Notes: generated from the sequence alone by a model not told the origin. A stretch of DNA of 53,274 nt from DAIDJM01 sp964250215 (GCA_964250215.1 CAXUEX010000002.1:1-53274), one strand, 5' to 3'. Counted from the stretch's first letter, positions 7,786-17,256 are shown. Made by a program: numbers and translations.

Positions 7786-8280
7786 CTACGAAGCATTACC
7801 GGACTCGGACCCGTCGAGGATCATGGCGGTGAAGGTGGCCTCGGCGACCGAGGTGCCGGCAACGCGGGCGACGCCGGAGAAACGCCAGACGGCGCCGCGC
7901 TGGCGCACTTTGGTTACCAGGATGCGGAGCTGGTCGCCGGGCACCACGGGGCGGCGGAACTTCGCGCCCTCCACCGACATGAAATAGACGAGCCTTCCCG
8001 CGGCATTGCCGCCGAGCGTTTCCACCACCAGCACGGCCGCGGTCTGCGCCATGCTTTCGATAATCAGCACGCCCGGCATCACCGGGTGGCCTGGGAAGTG
8101 GCCGTTGAAGAAATCCTCATTGATCGAGACGCTTTTCACGCCAACGGCGGACTGTCCCGGCTGGATATCCTCGACGCGTTCGATCATCAGGAACGGGAAG
8201 CGGTGCGGGATGGCGCGCATTACGCCGGCGATGTTCAGCTCCCGCGCCGCCGCCGCCTGTTCAGCCGTGGTTCCGTCCAT
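7786..8280 (-). CDS. fabZ: 3-hydroxyacyl-ACP dehydratase FabZ
   Basis: The 164-residue hot-dog-fold protein dehydrates 3-hydroxyacyl-ACP in fatty acid elongation and competes with LpxA/LpxD for the same substrate, which explains its place between them. Seen directly are MRAIPHRFPFLMIERV, FFNGHFPGHPVMPGVLIIES (catalytic His in GHFPGHP and Glu in IIES) and MSVEGAKFRRPVVPGDQLR. The ATG at 8278-8280 overlaps the end of lpxD by 20 bases; starting instead at the internal MRAIPHRFPF Met would drop about 20 residues. A 73-base space separates it from lpxA. Confidence 0.95.
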   Translation of the reverse strand: MDGTTAEQAAAARELNIAGVMRAIPHRFPFLMIERVEDIQPGQSAVGVKSVSINEDFFNGHFPGHPVMPGVLIIESMAQTAAVLVVETLGGNAAGRLVYFMSVEGAKFRRPVVPGDQLRILVTKVRQRGAVWRFSGVARVAGTSVAEATFTAMILDGSESGNAS

Positions 8281-9328
8281 CGGGATCCGTGCTTCCCTTC
8301 TGCCGTCGCGCCAGCCGGCGCAGCACCGCCACGTTGCGGAGGAATTCGCGCACCGGCATGGCCGGGCTGCCAAGCACATCGGCACCCGCCGCCACATCGG
8401 ACATCACACCGCACTGCGCGCCGATACGCGCCCGCGCGCCAATGCTCAAGTGCCCGGTGAGGCCGGCCTGAGCGCCGATCTGGACGAAGTCGCCTAGCAC
8501 GGTGCTGCCGGAGATGCCGGCATGCCCCGCCACCACGCAGCAGCGGCCTAGTCGCACATTGTGTGCGATCTGGACCAGGTTATCGACGCGCGAGCCGGCA
8601 CCGATGACCGTGTCGGTCGCGGCGCCGCGATCGACGGTGCTGTTGGCGCCGATCTCGACATCGTCCTCCAGGATCGCGCGGCCGAGCTGCGGCACCGTGA
8701 CGAAGCCGCCCTCTGTGATCGCGAAACCGAAGCCTTCCTGGCCGATTCGGGCGCCGGGATAGACATAGACGCGGTCGCCGAGCAGCGCGTGACTGACGCT
8801 GGCGAGCGGACCGATGCGGCAATCCCGCCCCATTACCACGCCGGGACCGATCACCGCGCCGGCGCCGATGCGGCAGCCCGGGCCAAGCACCGCGCTGGCG
8901 CCGATCACCGCGAGTGGGCCGATTTCGCAGGCGGGATCGATGCGGGCGGCGGGATCGACGACCGCGGACGGGTGAATGCCGGCGCGCGGCGGCGGCGGCG
9001 GGTGGAAGCGCGCGGCGATGCGGGCCCAGCCGGCGTGGGGATCTTCGGTGACGAGGGCGACGCTGGCGGCGGGGACGCGGGCGGCGAGCTTTGGCGCGAC
9101 GATCACGGCGCCGGCGCGGGTTTGTTCCAGCGCCGCGACGTAGCGCGGGTTGTGCAGAAAGCTGATCTCCTCCGGACCGGCGGTTTGCAACGGCGCGATG
9201 CCGCGGAACATCCGGGCGCCCTGCCCGGCCGGATCGGCGCCGGCCAGCGGCGCCAGTTCCGCGAGCGCAAACGGACCGGCCCGCTCGAAGAAGCGCGGAT
9301 CGCCGAGTCCTGTTTCCTCGCCGGCCAC
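8261..9328 (-). CDS. lpxD: UDP-3-O-(3-hydroxyacyl)glucosamine N-acyltransferase LpxD
   Basis: LpxD adds the second acyl chain in lipid A assembly. The protein has the N-terminal uridine-binding domain (DPRFFERAGPFALAELAPLA, EISFLHNPRYVAALEQTRAG) followed by hexapeptide repeats starting at GIHPSAVVDPAARIDP, the GQEGFGFAITEGGFV block and the catalytic His region LVQIAHNVRLGRCCVVAGH. The GTG at 9326-9328 gives 355 residues and clears the ompH stop by 14 bases; an upstream ATG at 9377-9379 would overlap ompH and add residues without homology. The start is therefore a judgement call. Confidence 0.93.
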   Translation of the reverse strand: MAGEETGLGDPRFFERAGPFALAELAPLAGADPAGQGARMFRGIAPLQTAGPEEISFLHNPRYVAALEQTRAGAVIVAPKLAARVPAASVALVTEDPHAGWARIAARFHPPPPPRAGIHPSAVVDPAARIDPACEIGPLAVIGASAVLGPGCRIGAGAVIGPGVVMGRDCRIGPLASVSHALLGDRVYVYPGARIGQEGFGFAITEGGFVTVPQLGRAILEDDVEIGANSTVDRGAATDTVIGAGSRVDNLVQIAHNVRLGRCCVVAGHAGISGSTVLGDFVQIGAQAGLTGHLSIGARARIGAQCGVMSDVAAGADVLGSPAMPVREFLRNVAVLRRLARRQKGSTDPDGRNHG

Positions 9329-9342
9329 TTTCTGGCGCGGCT

Positions 9343-10167
9343 TTACTTCGCCGCGGCCTGCGCGGCCGGCGAACCCCAATCCTTCGGCAGCGTGGCCGGA
9401 TCGACGTCGCCGGGCGGGATCATCACCGTGGGCAGCACGCGGTTGAGCTGCTTGACCACGTCTTCGGTGATGTCGAATTCCTGCACGTTCAGCGCCACTT
9501 GGCTGCGGTGCAGCACCAGATTCATGCTGTGCGATTCGGCGACCTGGCGAATGATGTTGATCAGCGTGCGCTCAATCTGGCCGGCCGAGACCTGGGCGGC
9601 TTCCTGGATGATCTGTTCGCGTTTCTGCAGCGCCAGGCGTTCGGCGTTCACTCGATCACGCAGTACGCGCTGGCGGGCTTGCGCCTGGGCCTGAGTCATG
9701 CGCGGCAGTTCGGACTGGAATTGCTGGCCGAGCTGGCGCCAAGCGGCCTGGGCGCGCTCGACGTCGGCGCGCAGCTTTTCCTTGCGTTCGCCGATGATGC
9801 GGGCGACGGCCTGGGCGGCCGAAGATTGACGTTCCACGTCCGGAACCGAAAGCACGCCGATGCTGGCGACGGGCGGCGCCTTGGCTTTGGGGATTTCCGG
9901 CAGCGGCGGCGCCGGCGGCTGCGGCAGGTTGGCGGCCGGCACGGGTGGCGGTCCGCCCTCGGCGGCCTGCTCGTCGGGCGCGCCCATCGGCGGTGGCGGC
10001 AATGGCTGCGGCTGCGGCACGCGGACCGCGCGGCGTGGGCCGGCGGCGGTAGCCGGGGCTGGTGCCTGCGAGGGCACGAACCAGCCGGGGTTGGATTGCG
10101 CGAATGCTGGCGGCGCGGCGAGTGCCGCGAGCAGCACGGTTGCGAGAAGATGGCGGATTACTGGCAC
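9343..10167 (-). CDS. OmpH/Skp-like periplasmic chaperone with Pro-rich insert
   Basis: The 274-residue protein opens with a signal peptide (HLLATVLLAALAAPPAFAQ), then about 80 residues rich in Pro and Ala (VPQPQPLPPPPMGAP), then an OmpH/Skp domain (ASIGVLSVPDVERQSSAAQA, a long Gln/Arg/Glu-rich coiled coil, and HSMNLVLHRSQVALNVQEFD). Skp holds outer-membrane proteins between Sec and BamA, and its place right after bamA and before lpxD matches the standard order. The Pro-rich segment is longer than in classic Skp (about 160 residues). The GTG start abuts the 10-N gap, so an ATG a few codons further upstream cannot be excluded. Confidence 0.85.
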   Translation of the reverse strand: MPVIRHLLATVLLAALAAPPAFAQSNPGWFVPSQAPAPATAAGPRRAVRVPQPQPLPPPPMGAPDEQAAEGGPPPVPAANLPQPPAPPLPEIPKAKAPPVASIGVLSVPDVERQSSAAQAVARIIGERKEKLRADVERAQAAWRQLGQQFQSELPRMTQAQAQARQRVLRDRVNAERLALQKREQIIQEAAQVSAGQIERTLINIIRQVAESHSMNLVLHRSQVALNVQEFDITEDVVKQLNRVLPTVMIPPGDVDPATLPKDWGSPAAQAAAK

Positions 10168-10177
10168 NNNNNNNNNN
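10168..10177. other. Assembly gap of 10 N
   Basis: Ten N separate the last readable bamA codon from the ompH start. The bamA text stops at RFGIGTR, just short of the terminal aromatic residue and stop codon. The flanks show no shared repeat. The missing sequence probably holds the bamA terminus and the ompH ribosome site; its true length is unknown. Confidence 0.95.
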
Positions 10178-12820
10178 CCTCGTACCGATTCCGAAGCGGA
10201 GAATTTGCGTTTGATCGTAAGGCTTCTTGAGCAGCGGAATGCCGATATCGATGTTGATCAGGCCGAAGGGCGATTTCCACGAGACGCCGAAACCGGCGGA
10301 GAGGCGCGGCGAGCCGTCATCGTAGTAGCATTTCGTGATCGTATTGCCGTGGTCGTCGCGCACCGGATTGCTCTGGATGTTACCGACATGCAACGTGTAG
10401 AGGCAGGCATCGCGCGCGTTGGGCGGCACGTTCAGGCCGGAGAGGCCGCCGATATCCACGAAAGTGCGGCCGGAGAGGCCGAAATCCTGGCTGACGGGCA
10501 GCGGAAAGTGCAGTTCGGTGGATTGCGTCCAGATGAGATTGCCGCCGAGGCTGTCGCTGCCGCGGAAGAAGCCCGCCACAGCGCATGACCCCTGCTGCGC
10601 GGCATTGGGCTGGCCGGAACCAGCGCCGGGCGTGGTTGGCGTGACGGTGTTGCCGGGCGGCCCGGCGCATTCCGTGTAGGCGACCGAATGCGGCCCGACG
10701 CCCTGGTCGAGGAAGCCGCGGAGATTGTCGCCGCCCAGGAAGAAGCGGTCGATGATGCGTTCCTTGCTTTGCAGGTTCCAAAGGTAGCCGGCGCCGGCGG
10801 AGAGCGAAATGTTCCAATCCGGATCGGCGGTGAAATATTCCAGCGGGATGAAGTAGGAGCCATCGACCTTGCCACGCACGTAATGCTCGTCGCCGCCGAT
10901 GCCGGCGAAATCGGTGCCGACGCGCAGGATGAAGCCGCTATGCGCGTCGATGCGGCTGTCGCGGTAATCGAAGCTCAGCGTCTGGCCAATGGAGGAGAGC
11001 AGCGAGTAACCCGCTTCGTCGGTGACATAGATGCTGGCGAAGGGCTGGATGTTGTTCACGTCGCGGTCGATGATGGAATACGTCCAGGCCTGGCTGACGT
11101 GGTCGTTATAGGCGTAGCCGAGCCGGGCGGTGATGCCATAGCGGGTTTCGGAATAATCGGTGATGTAGAGGTTGTTGTTGTTCAGGTAGAAGATGTCGAG
11201 GCCGGCGACGAGGTTGCGTTCCAGGAAGTAGGGATCGGTGACCGAGAGATCCACCTGGCTTTCATAGGCGGCGATGGTGCCGGAGATGCCGGCTTCGATG
11301 CCGGTGCCGATCAGGTTGCGCTGCTTCAGCCCAGCCTGGCCCAGGATGCCGGCATCGGTGGAGTAGCCGCCGCCGAGCGAGAGTTCGCCGGTGGCCTTTT
11401 CGGTGATCTCGGTATTCACGATCGCGCGGTCGGGCGCCGAGCCCGGCTCGGGCGTGACTTTAACGTCGCTGAAATAGCCGAGATCGTTGATGCGCGTGCG
11501 GCTCTGGCGCAGCAGCGTAGGATCCAGCGGATCGCCTTCGGCGAAGCGGAATTCGCGGCGGATAACGTTGTCGCGCGTGACGGAATTGCCGGTGATGTCG
11601 ATGCGTTCCACGAACACGCGCGGGCCTTGCGTGATGTCGAACAGCAGATCGACCGTGTGGTGCACCTTGTCGCGCGCAATGCGCGGGTTGACGCGCGGGA
11701 ACAGCAGACCATCACGGCGCATGCGGGTTTCGATCGCATCCACCGAGCGTTCCACCAGGTCGCCGTTGTATAGATCGCCGGGACCGATGAGCAGCAGGCC
11801 ACGATAGGTGTTGGCGCTGACCTTCGGATAATCGCTTTTTAGATCCACCTTGCCGACGTGGTATTGCGCGCCTTCATGGATCTGGAACGTGACGAAGAAG
11901 GTTTTGCGGTCGGGCGAGAGTTCGGCGTTGGCGTTGGTTACGTCGAAATCCGCGTAGCCGTGCGCAAGATAGAAGCGGCGGAGCAATTCGCGATCGTAAT
12001 CGAGGCGCTGCGGGTTGAATTGATCGGCGCTGCTGAAGAAGCGATACCAGCGCTCTTCCCGGCTGTCAATCACGCCACGGAGCTGGCCTTCGCCGAAGGC
12101 GTGGTTGCCGATGAATACAATGCGGCTGATGGCTGTCTGCGGCCCTTCGACGATACGAAAAATAACATTCACGCGGTTCTGCGGGAGGCGGACGATGTAG
12201 GGCTCGACGGTGGCGGCAAACCGGCCTTTCGAGGCGTAGAGGTTGAGCAGGTGCTGACGGTCCTGCTGCGCGATTCGGGTGGAATAGACGGCGCGCGCGC
12301 GCAGGGTGAGCTCCTTGCGCAGATCCTCCACCTTGATGTTGTGATTGCCCTCAAAATTTATCGAGTTGACCAGCGGGTTTTCCAGCACGTGGACGACGAG
12401 CGTGTTGCCGTCACGGCGCAAATTCACGTCGGCGAACAGGCCGGTGGAATAGAGCGTGCGCAGGCTGCGGTCCACGCGGTCGGAATCGAAGGAATCGCCG
12501 GGCTGCACGAGCATGTAGGAGAGGATCGTGCCTTCCTCGATGCGCTGGTTGCCCTGCACGGCGATGGCCTGAATGGTGTCGCCCTGCTCGGCGGCACGGC
12601 CGGACGATGGCAGTTGCGAGCGGCGCACGCGGTGGTGCCGCACCGGCTTCGGCGCCGGCGGGGATGTCGACTCGGGAGCGGGAGCGGGCGCCTGCGCGGC
12701 CGGCGCGGGTGGGGGCGCCTCGCCTGACGGGCTCTGATCGGCGGTGGACTGGGCCTGGGCGCGGGGGTCGGCGAGAAGAAGGCAGGCAGTCGCTAGCAGG
12801 ATGACGCGATGACGAGGCAA
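10178..12820 (-). CDS. bamA: Outer membrane assembly factor BamA (last codons in gap)
   Basis: BamA is the central barrel of the BAM complex that folds outer-membrane proteins. The 881 readable residues show a signal peptide (ILLATACLLLADPRAQA), a Pro/Ala-rich linker to about residue 70, five POTRA repeats (from TIQAIAVQGNQRIEEGTILS to about 430) and a barrel with FFLGGDNLRGFLDQGVG, whose LRGF corresponds to the VRGF motif of loop 6. That loop then carries a long insert with two Cys (YTECAGPPGNTVTP to QQGSCAVAGF). Another Cys pair lies further on (RDACLYTL and ITKCYYDD). The barrel ends ILRFGIGTR at the N gap, so the final Phe and stop are missing. It sits between rseP and ompH as usual. Confidence 0.95.
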
Positions 12821-12946
12821 CAGGAACCCCCCGGGAAGCGCGGCGGCGTGTGCCTTAGCAGCATAATCGCGGCCTCGAGAGCGGGCTAGACGAGTCTGTG
12901 GCGGGTGTCCAGGTTCGGTTTCGGTCGCCGGTCGTCGGTTTTCGGT

Positions 12947-14041
12947 TCAGCCGGTAAGATGGGAGAACCAGCGGAACGCGCCGGCGCGGACGAGATCGTT
13001 GAAGCTGACGAAGACGAACACCATCGCAATGATCGCGAAGCCTACGCGATAGCCGTATTCCTGCGCGCGCGGCGGCACCGGTTTTCCGCGCAGCGCCTCG
13101 GCCGCATAGAACATCAGGTGGCCGCCATCGAGAATGGGAATAGGGAGCAGATTGACGATGCCGAGGTTCACCGAAAGCAGTGCGATGAACATGATGAACG
13201 TTACAATGCCGAGCTGCGCCACCTGGCCCGACATCTTGGCAATCGTAATGACGCCGCCGAGCTCGTTGGCGCCGCGGCCCGTGGACAGGATGTGCACCAG
13301 ACCCTGCACGACCTGGGAGATGGTGCTCCATGTCTGGTTGGCGCCTTCGGCGATGGCGCGCAATAAACCGTAACGAACGCGCGCGCTCTTGCCGCTGGGC
13401 CGCACGCCGAGACGGCCGATCCCGTCTTCGGAGCCCACGCGCACGGCCATGTTCAGATCGGCGGCGCCGCGATGCACCTCGAGCGCGAGTTCGCGTCCGG
13501 CGCTGCCGGAAACCGCGTCGCGCAAGGCTTCGAAGGAGGCGATCGCCTGGCCGTCGATGGCGCGGATTTCGTCGCCCGGCTGCAGCCCGGCGCTGGCAGC
13601 AGCGCTGCCCGGCTCGACGCTGCCGACCACGGGCAGCAGCACATCCTGGCCGACCGAGCCCCAGAGTGCCGTGAGCAGCACGAAAGCGAGCAGGAAATTG
13701 GCGACCGGTCCGGCGGCCGCGATCACCATGCGCTGCCACACGGATTTGCGGAAATAGGCCTGGTCGGCGCGGAATGCCTCGCCATCCTGCGCCGCTTCAT
13801 CGAGCGTGCTGAGGCTCATGCCGTGCATCTTCACGTAGCCGCCCAGCGGCAGCGCCGATAGTTTCCAAACCGTTCCGCTTCTCGCGGTCCACGAAAGCAG
13901 CGCGGGGCCGAAGCCGATGGAGAACGCTTCGACATACACGCCGCAGGCGCGCGCCGCGATGTAGTGGCCGAGTTCGTGGATGAATACGAGCACGCCGAGC
14001 ACCACGGTGAACGAGACCAGGGTTTGCAGCAGGTGGGCCAT
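12947..14041 (-). CDS. rseP: Site-2 zinc metalloprotease RseP
   Basis: RseP cuts membrane-anchored anti-sigma factors and signal-peptide remnants inside the inner membrane. The 364-residue protein has the zinc motif HELGH at residues 22-26 in its first membrane segment, one PDZ domain (PVVGSVEPGSAAASAGLQPG, DEIRAIDGQAI), and the third conserved block GIVNLLPIPILDGGHLMFYA, with LDGG supplying the metal-binding Asp. The family in E. coli has two PDZ domains; only one is clear here, usual for alphaproteobacteria. The ATG at 14039-14041 lies ten bases after the dxr stop. The 126 bases down to bamA contain no gene. Confidence 0.95.
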   Translation of the reverse strand: MAHLLQTLVSFTVVLGVLVFIHELGHYIAARACGVYVEAFSIGFGPALLSWTARSGTVWKLSALPLGGYVKMHGMSLSTLDEAAQDGEAFRADQAYFRKSVWQRMVIAAAGPVANFLLAFVLLTALWGSVGQDVLLPVVGSVEPGSAAASAGLQPGDEIRAIDGQAIASFEALRDAVSGSAGRELALEVHRGAADLNMAVRVGSEDGIGRLGVRPSGKSARVRYGLLRAIAEGANQTWSTISQVVQGLVHILSTGRGANELGGVITIAKMSGQVAQLGIVTFIMFIALLSVNLGIVNLLPIPILDGGHLMFYAAEALRGKPVPPRAQEYGYRVGFAIIAMVFVFVSFNDLVRAGAFRWFSHLTG

Positions 14042-14051
14042 GAATTTCCTT

Positions 14052-15224
14052 TTAGGCCGCGCGGGCGTTGGCGAGGGAGGTGGCAGATGAATTGGCGCAG
14101 GCCCGCGCCTCTTCGTCGAGCGCCCCGACCTCCTCCAGCGTATCCGCGCGCCGCGCGCCGAGGCGTTCCAGCACCGATTCCACCACGCCGGCGATGTCGA
14201 GAAAACCGATGCGGCGGCCGAGAAAGGCCGCGACCGCGATTTCGTTCGCCGCATTGAGGATGGTGGGCGCGCCGCCACCATCGCGCAAGGCATGGCGCGC
14301 GAGGCGGAGCGCGGGAAAGCGCACCTCGTCGGGCGGCAGGAAATCGAGCCGGGCGATGGCGGCGAGATCGAGCCGCGGCGACGCGGTGGCCAGACGCTCC
14401 GGCCAGGCGAGCGCGTGCGCGATCGGGATGCGCATGTCGGGCGCGCCCATCTGCGCCAGCACGCTGCCGTCCGCGAAGCAGGCCATGCCGTGCACCACGG
14501 ATTGCGGGTGCACGAGCACCTCGATCTGCTCCGGCGACAGCGAGAACAGGCGGGCGGCCTCGATCACCTCGAGTCCCTTGTTGAACAATGTGGCGCTGTC
14601 GATGGTGATTTTGGCGCCCATGCTCCAGGTGGGGTGGCGCAGCGCGGCTTCGGGCGTGGCGCGCGCCATTTCCTCGCGGCTGGCGGTGCGGAACGGGCCG
14701 CCCGACGCGGTGAGCACGATCTTTTCCAGGGCCGCGCGCGGGCTGCCGGCCAGCGCCTGGAACACCGCGTTGTGTTCGGAATCCACGGGCAGCAGCGTGG
14801 CGCCGGCGCGCGCGACCGCGCGCAGCATGACGTCACCGGCCGAGACGAGCGCTTCCTTATTGGCCAGCGCCACAATGCGGCCGGCTTCGGCCGCGGCGAG
14901 CGTGGGGGCGAGGCCGGCCACGCCGGTGATGGCAGCCATCGTCCAATCGGCGCCGAGGCGGGCGGCGTCCAGCACGGCCTGGCGGCCGCAGGCGATCGCG
15001 ATGCCGCTGCTGGCGAGCGCGGCTTTGAGTTCGGCGTGCATGGCAGGATCGGCGCAGACGGCATGTTCGGCGCCCAGAGCCCGCGCCTGTTCGGCGAGCA
15101 GCGTCGCGTTGCGATTGCCGACCAGCGCCAGCAGTCGGTAGCGATCGGGGTTGGCGGCCAGCAGATCGACGGTGCTGCGGCCGATGCTGCCGGTGCTGCC
15201 GAGCACCGTGACGCTTACTGCCAA
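14052..15224 (-). CDS. dxr: 1-deoxy-D-xylulose-5-phosphate reductoisomerase
   Basis: Dxr makes 2-C-methyl-D-erythritol 4-phosphate, the committed step of the MEP isoprenoid pathway, which also feeds the neighbouring UppS. The 390-residue protein begins VTVLGSTGSIGRSTVDLLA (NADPH site), and has ALANKEALVSAGDVMLRAVA, LLPVDSEHNAVFQAL with the metal-binding DSEH, LTASGGPFR, and ATLFNKGLEVIEAARLF, followed by EVLVHPQSVVHGM. All catalytic blocks are intact. A TTG at 15222-15224 is the only start that keeps the nucleotide-binding strand; a GGGAG site precedes it, and it lies within the end of cdsA (ten-base overlap). Confidence 0.95.
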   Translation of the reverse strand: MAVSVTVLGSTGSIGRSTVDLLAANPDRYRLLALVGNRNATLLAEQARALGAEHAVCADPAMHAELKAALASSGIAIACGRQAVLDAARLGADWTMAAITGVAGLAPTLAAAEAGRIVALANKEALVSAGDVMLRAVARAGATLLPVDSEHNAVFQALAGSPRAALEKIVLTASGGPFRTASREEMARATPEAALRHPTWSMGAKITIDSATLFNKGLEVIEAARLFSLSPEQIEVLVHPQSVVHGMACFADGSVLAQMGAPDMRIPIAHALAWPERLATASPRLDLAAIARLDFLPPDEVRFPALRLARHALRDGGGAPTILNAANEIAVAAFLGRRIGFLDIAGVVESVLERLGARRADTLEEVGALDEEARACANSSATSLANARAA

Positions 15225-15898
15225 AGAAACGCTCCCTGCCCCGCGGCGCGCCACAGGATAAACCCGACCGGAGCCGCGGCGAGCAGCCCATCGAGCCGAT
15301 CGAGCAGGCCGCCGTGGCCGGGGATTAGGCCGCCGGAATCCTTGGCGCCGGACCAGCGTTTCAATCCGCTTTCCAGCAAATCGCCAGCTTGCGCAACCAC
15401 GGCGAGGGCGGCGGCGGCGAACGCGGCGTGACCTGGCGACGAGACGGCCAATGCGACGCCGAGCCCGGCAAGCGTAGAGCAGAACAGGCCGCCAGCGGCA
15501 CCAGACCAGGTTTTGCCGGGCGAGAGGCTGGGCGCCATGCGCGGGCCGCCAATCCAACGGCCGGCGATGTAGGCGCCGATATCGCCGGCCCACACCACCA
15601 GCATGACAAAGATCACGTTCGCAAAACCGTGCGGTGCCTGCCGCAATTGCGCGAGCGAAAAGCAGGCAAGCCCGACATAGAGCAGTCCCGCGACAGCGAC
15701 GGCGCGATTGCGGCGGCTGAGGCGCAGCCATTCGATGGCCACGCCAGCGCCGAGCAGCGCGAGCACCGCTAGCCAGACATCGCCGCCGGCCCAGATGGCG
15801 GCGAGGCCGAGCGGGACCATGATGGCGGCGGAGGCTAGCCTTAGCCCTAGATCGGAGAAGGAAGTCAGGTTCTGTTCTTTTTTGCAAAAAAGAACCAA
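15215..15898 (-). CDS. cdsA: Phosphatidate cytidylyltransferase CdsA
   Basis: CdsA makes CDP-diacylglycerol from phosphatidic acid and CTP in the inner membrane. The C-terminal signature is complete: DLLESGLKRWSGAKDSGGLI then PGHGGLLDRLDGL, with K-D, H-G-G and D-R-L-D in place. About six membrane segments precede it. The start is uncertain. TTG at 15896-15898 gives 227 residues, but its first codons are formed by a hairpin repeat (15874-15895); the first ATG (15818-15820) leaves 201 residues and removes the expected DLGLRLASAAI opening. Either way the protein is shorter than the roughly 270-residue norm. Confidence 0.87.
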   Translation of the reverse strand: MVLFCKKEQNLTSFSDLGLRLASAAIMVPLGLAAIWAGGDVWLAVLALLGAGVAIEWLRLSRRNRAVAVAGLLYVGLACFSLAQLRQAPHGFANVIFVMLVVWAGDIGAYIAGRWIGGPRMAPSLSPGKTWSGAAGGLFCSTLAGLGVALAVSSPGHAAFAAAALAVVAQAGDLLESGLKRWSGAKDSGGLIPGHGGLLDRLDGLLAAAPVGFILWRAAGQGAFLWQ

Positions 15899-15911
15899 AA
15901 AACTTTCTTCC
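15874..15911 (+). repeat. Dispersed hairpin repeat, copy 1 (perfect palindrome plus tail)
   Basis: Positions 15874-15895 are a perfect 22-base palindrome (arm GTTCTTTTTTG, mirrored CAAAAAAGAAC), followed by CAAAAAACTTTCTTCCG. The same plan recurs at 31035-31075 and, inverted, at 39541-39578. This copy lies in the uppS-cdsA junction and covers the apparent cdsA start. Confidence 0.75.
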
Positions 15912-15937
15912 GTTTGGACCCGCGCTGCATCGGAATT

Positions 15938-16690
15938 TTAGTCTGGCCTGGCACCGTAACGCCGGTCGCGCCTGGCAAATTCCAGCAGCGCGGCCTCGAA
16001 CTGGGCGGTGCCGAAATCTGGCCAAAATATCTCTGGAAATAAAAATTCGGCATAGGCCGATTGCCAGAGGAGGAAATTCGAGACGCGGTGTTCGCCGCTG
16101 GTACGGATGACCAGATCGGGATCGGGGATTTCGGCGCTGGCGAGATAGCGGCCGAAACTGTGCTCGGTGATGCTGGCGGGATCCAGGTGGCCGGCGGCGG
16201 CGGCTTCGGCGATGGCGCGGGCGGCGGCGGCGATTTCCGAGCGGCCGCCGTAGGAAAGTGCCACGGTTAAGTGCAGCTTGGTATTGTTCCGGGTAAGCGA
16301 CTCGGCTTCTTCCAGCAGCCGCACGATGTCCGGGGTGAAGCGGCTGCGGTCGCCGATGATGCGCAGGCGCACGTGTTCGCGGTGCAGCTCGGCGACCTCG
16401 GTGCGCAGATAATGGCGCAGCAGGCCGGTAAGGTCGGCCACTTCGCTTTCCGGCCGGCGCCAGTTCTCGCTGGAGAATGCGAACAGCGTGAGCCATTCCA
16501 CGCCGTGGCGAATGGCGGCTTCCACCACGCGGCGCACGGCCTGGGCGCCGGCGCGATGGCCGGCGACTCGCGGCAAGTGGCGGGCGGCGGCCCAGCGGCC
16601 GTTGCCATCCATGATGATCGCGACGTGCCGCGGCACCGGCAGCGCGGTGGCGGCGGGCTCGGCCCGGGGTTCGCGCGCCAACGTGCGCAT
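15938..16690 (-). CDS. uppS: Undecaprenyl diphosphate synthase
   Basis: UppS condenses eight IPP units onto farnesyl-PP in cis, giving the lipid carrier for peptidoglycan and O-antigen. In the 250-residue protein, HVAIIMDGNGRWA holds the catalytic Asp (D28), followed by FAFSSENWRRP, LTVALSYGGRSEI and the C-terminal DPDLVIRTSGEHRVSNFLLW and AYAEFLFPEIFWPDF, all family blocks with the RTSGE and R-SNFLLW contacts present. Its ATG overlaps the frr stop by one base (TGATG), so the two are co-translated. A 20-residue N-terminal extension precedes the core. Confidence 0.96.
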   Translation of the reverse strand: MRTLAREPRAEPAATALPVPRHVAIIMDGNGRWAAARHLPRVAGHRAGAQAVRRVVEAAIRHGVEWLTLFAFSSENWRRPESEVADLTGLLRHYLRTEVAELHREHVRLRIIGDRSRFTPDIVRLLEEAESLTRNNTKLHLTVALSYGGRSEIAAAARAIAEAAAAGHLDPASITEHSFGRYLASAEIPDPDLVIRTSGEHRVSNFLLWQSAYAEFLFPEIFWPDFGTAQFEAALLEFARRDRRYGARPD

Positions 16691-17256
16691 CAGACCTGCC
16701 GAATCTCCTTGTCCTTCTCGGCGAAGCTATCGTCGATGCGCTTGATGTAGCCGTCGGTGAGCTTCTGCACGTCGTCTGTCCAGCGCGCGCTCTCGTCCTC
16801 GCCGATGTCGTGCTTTTTCTCATGTGCCTTGATGCGGTCGTTGCCGTCGCGCCGCACGCCGCGCACGGCAACGCGCGCCTGTTCGGCATAGCGACCGGCG
16901 GCTTTGGCGAGTTCGACGCGGCGTTCGGCGGTGAGCACCGGGATAGGCACGCGCACGAGCTGGCCGTCGGAGGCCGGGTTCAAGCCTAGGCCGGCATCGC
17001 GGATGGCGCGCTCCACGGCGCCCACGAGCGAGCGGTCCCATACCTGCACGGTGAGCATCCGGGGTTCCGGCACGCCGATCGAGCCGACTTGGGTGATCGG
17101 CACCTCGCTGCCATAGGCTTCGACGCGCACGGGTTCGAGCAGGCCGGGGCTGGCACGGCCGGTGCGCAAGCCGGCGAAATCGCGGCGCAGCGTTTCCAGC
17201 GCGCCATCCATGCGGCGGGTGAGGTCGGCGGTGAGCTCTTTTAGGTCGGCGGCCAC
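16690..17256 (-). CDS. frr: Ribosome recycling factor
   Basis: RRF splits post-termination ribosomes together with EF-G. The 188-residue protein starts ADLKELTADLTRRMDGALET, LRRDFAGLRTGRASPGLLEP and continues with IGVPEPRMLTVQVWD, LNPASDGQLVRVPIPVLTAE and the C-terminal helices (GNDRIKAHEKKHDIGEDESA). I took GTG at 17254-17256 as the start because it gives the family length and has a GGAG site nine bases upstream; the open frame continues upstream into pyrH without homology. The final residues overlap the uppS start by one base. Confidence 0.95.
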   Translation of the reverse strand: MAADLKELTADLTRRMDGALETLRRDFAGLRTGRASPGLLEPVRVEAYGSEVPITQVGSIGVPEPRMLTVQVWDRSLVGAVERAIRDAGLGLNPASDGQLVRVPIPVLTAERRVELAKAAGRYAEQARVAVRGVRRDGNDRIKAHEKKHDIGEDESARWTDDVQKLTDGYIKRIDDSFAEKDKEIRQV

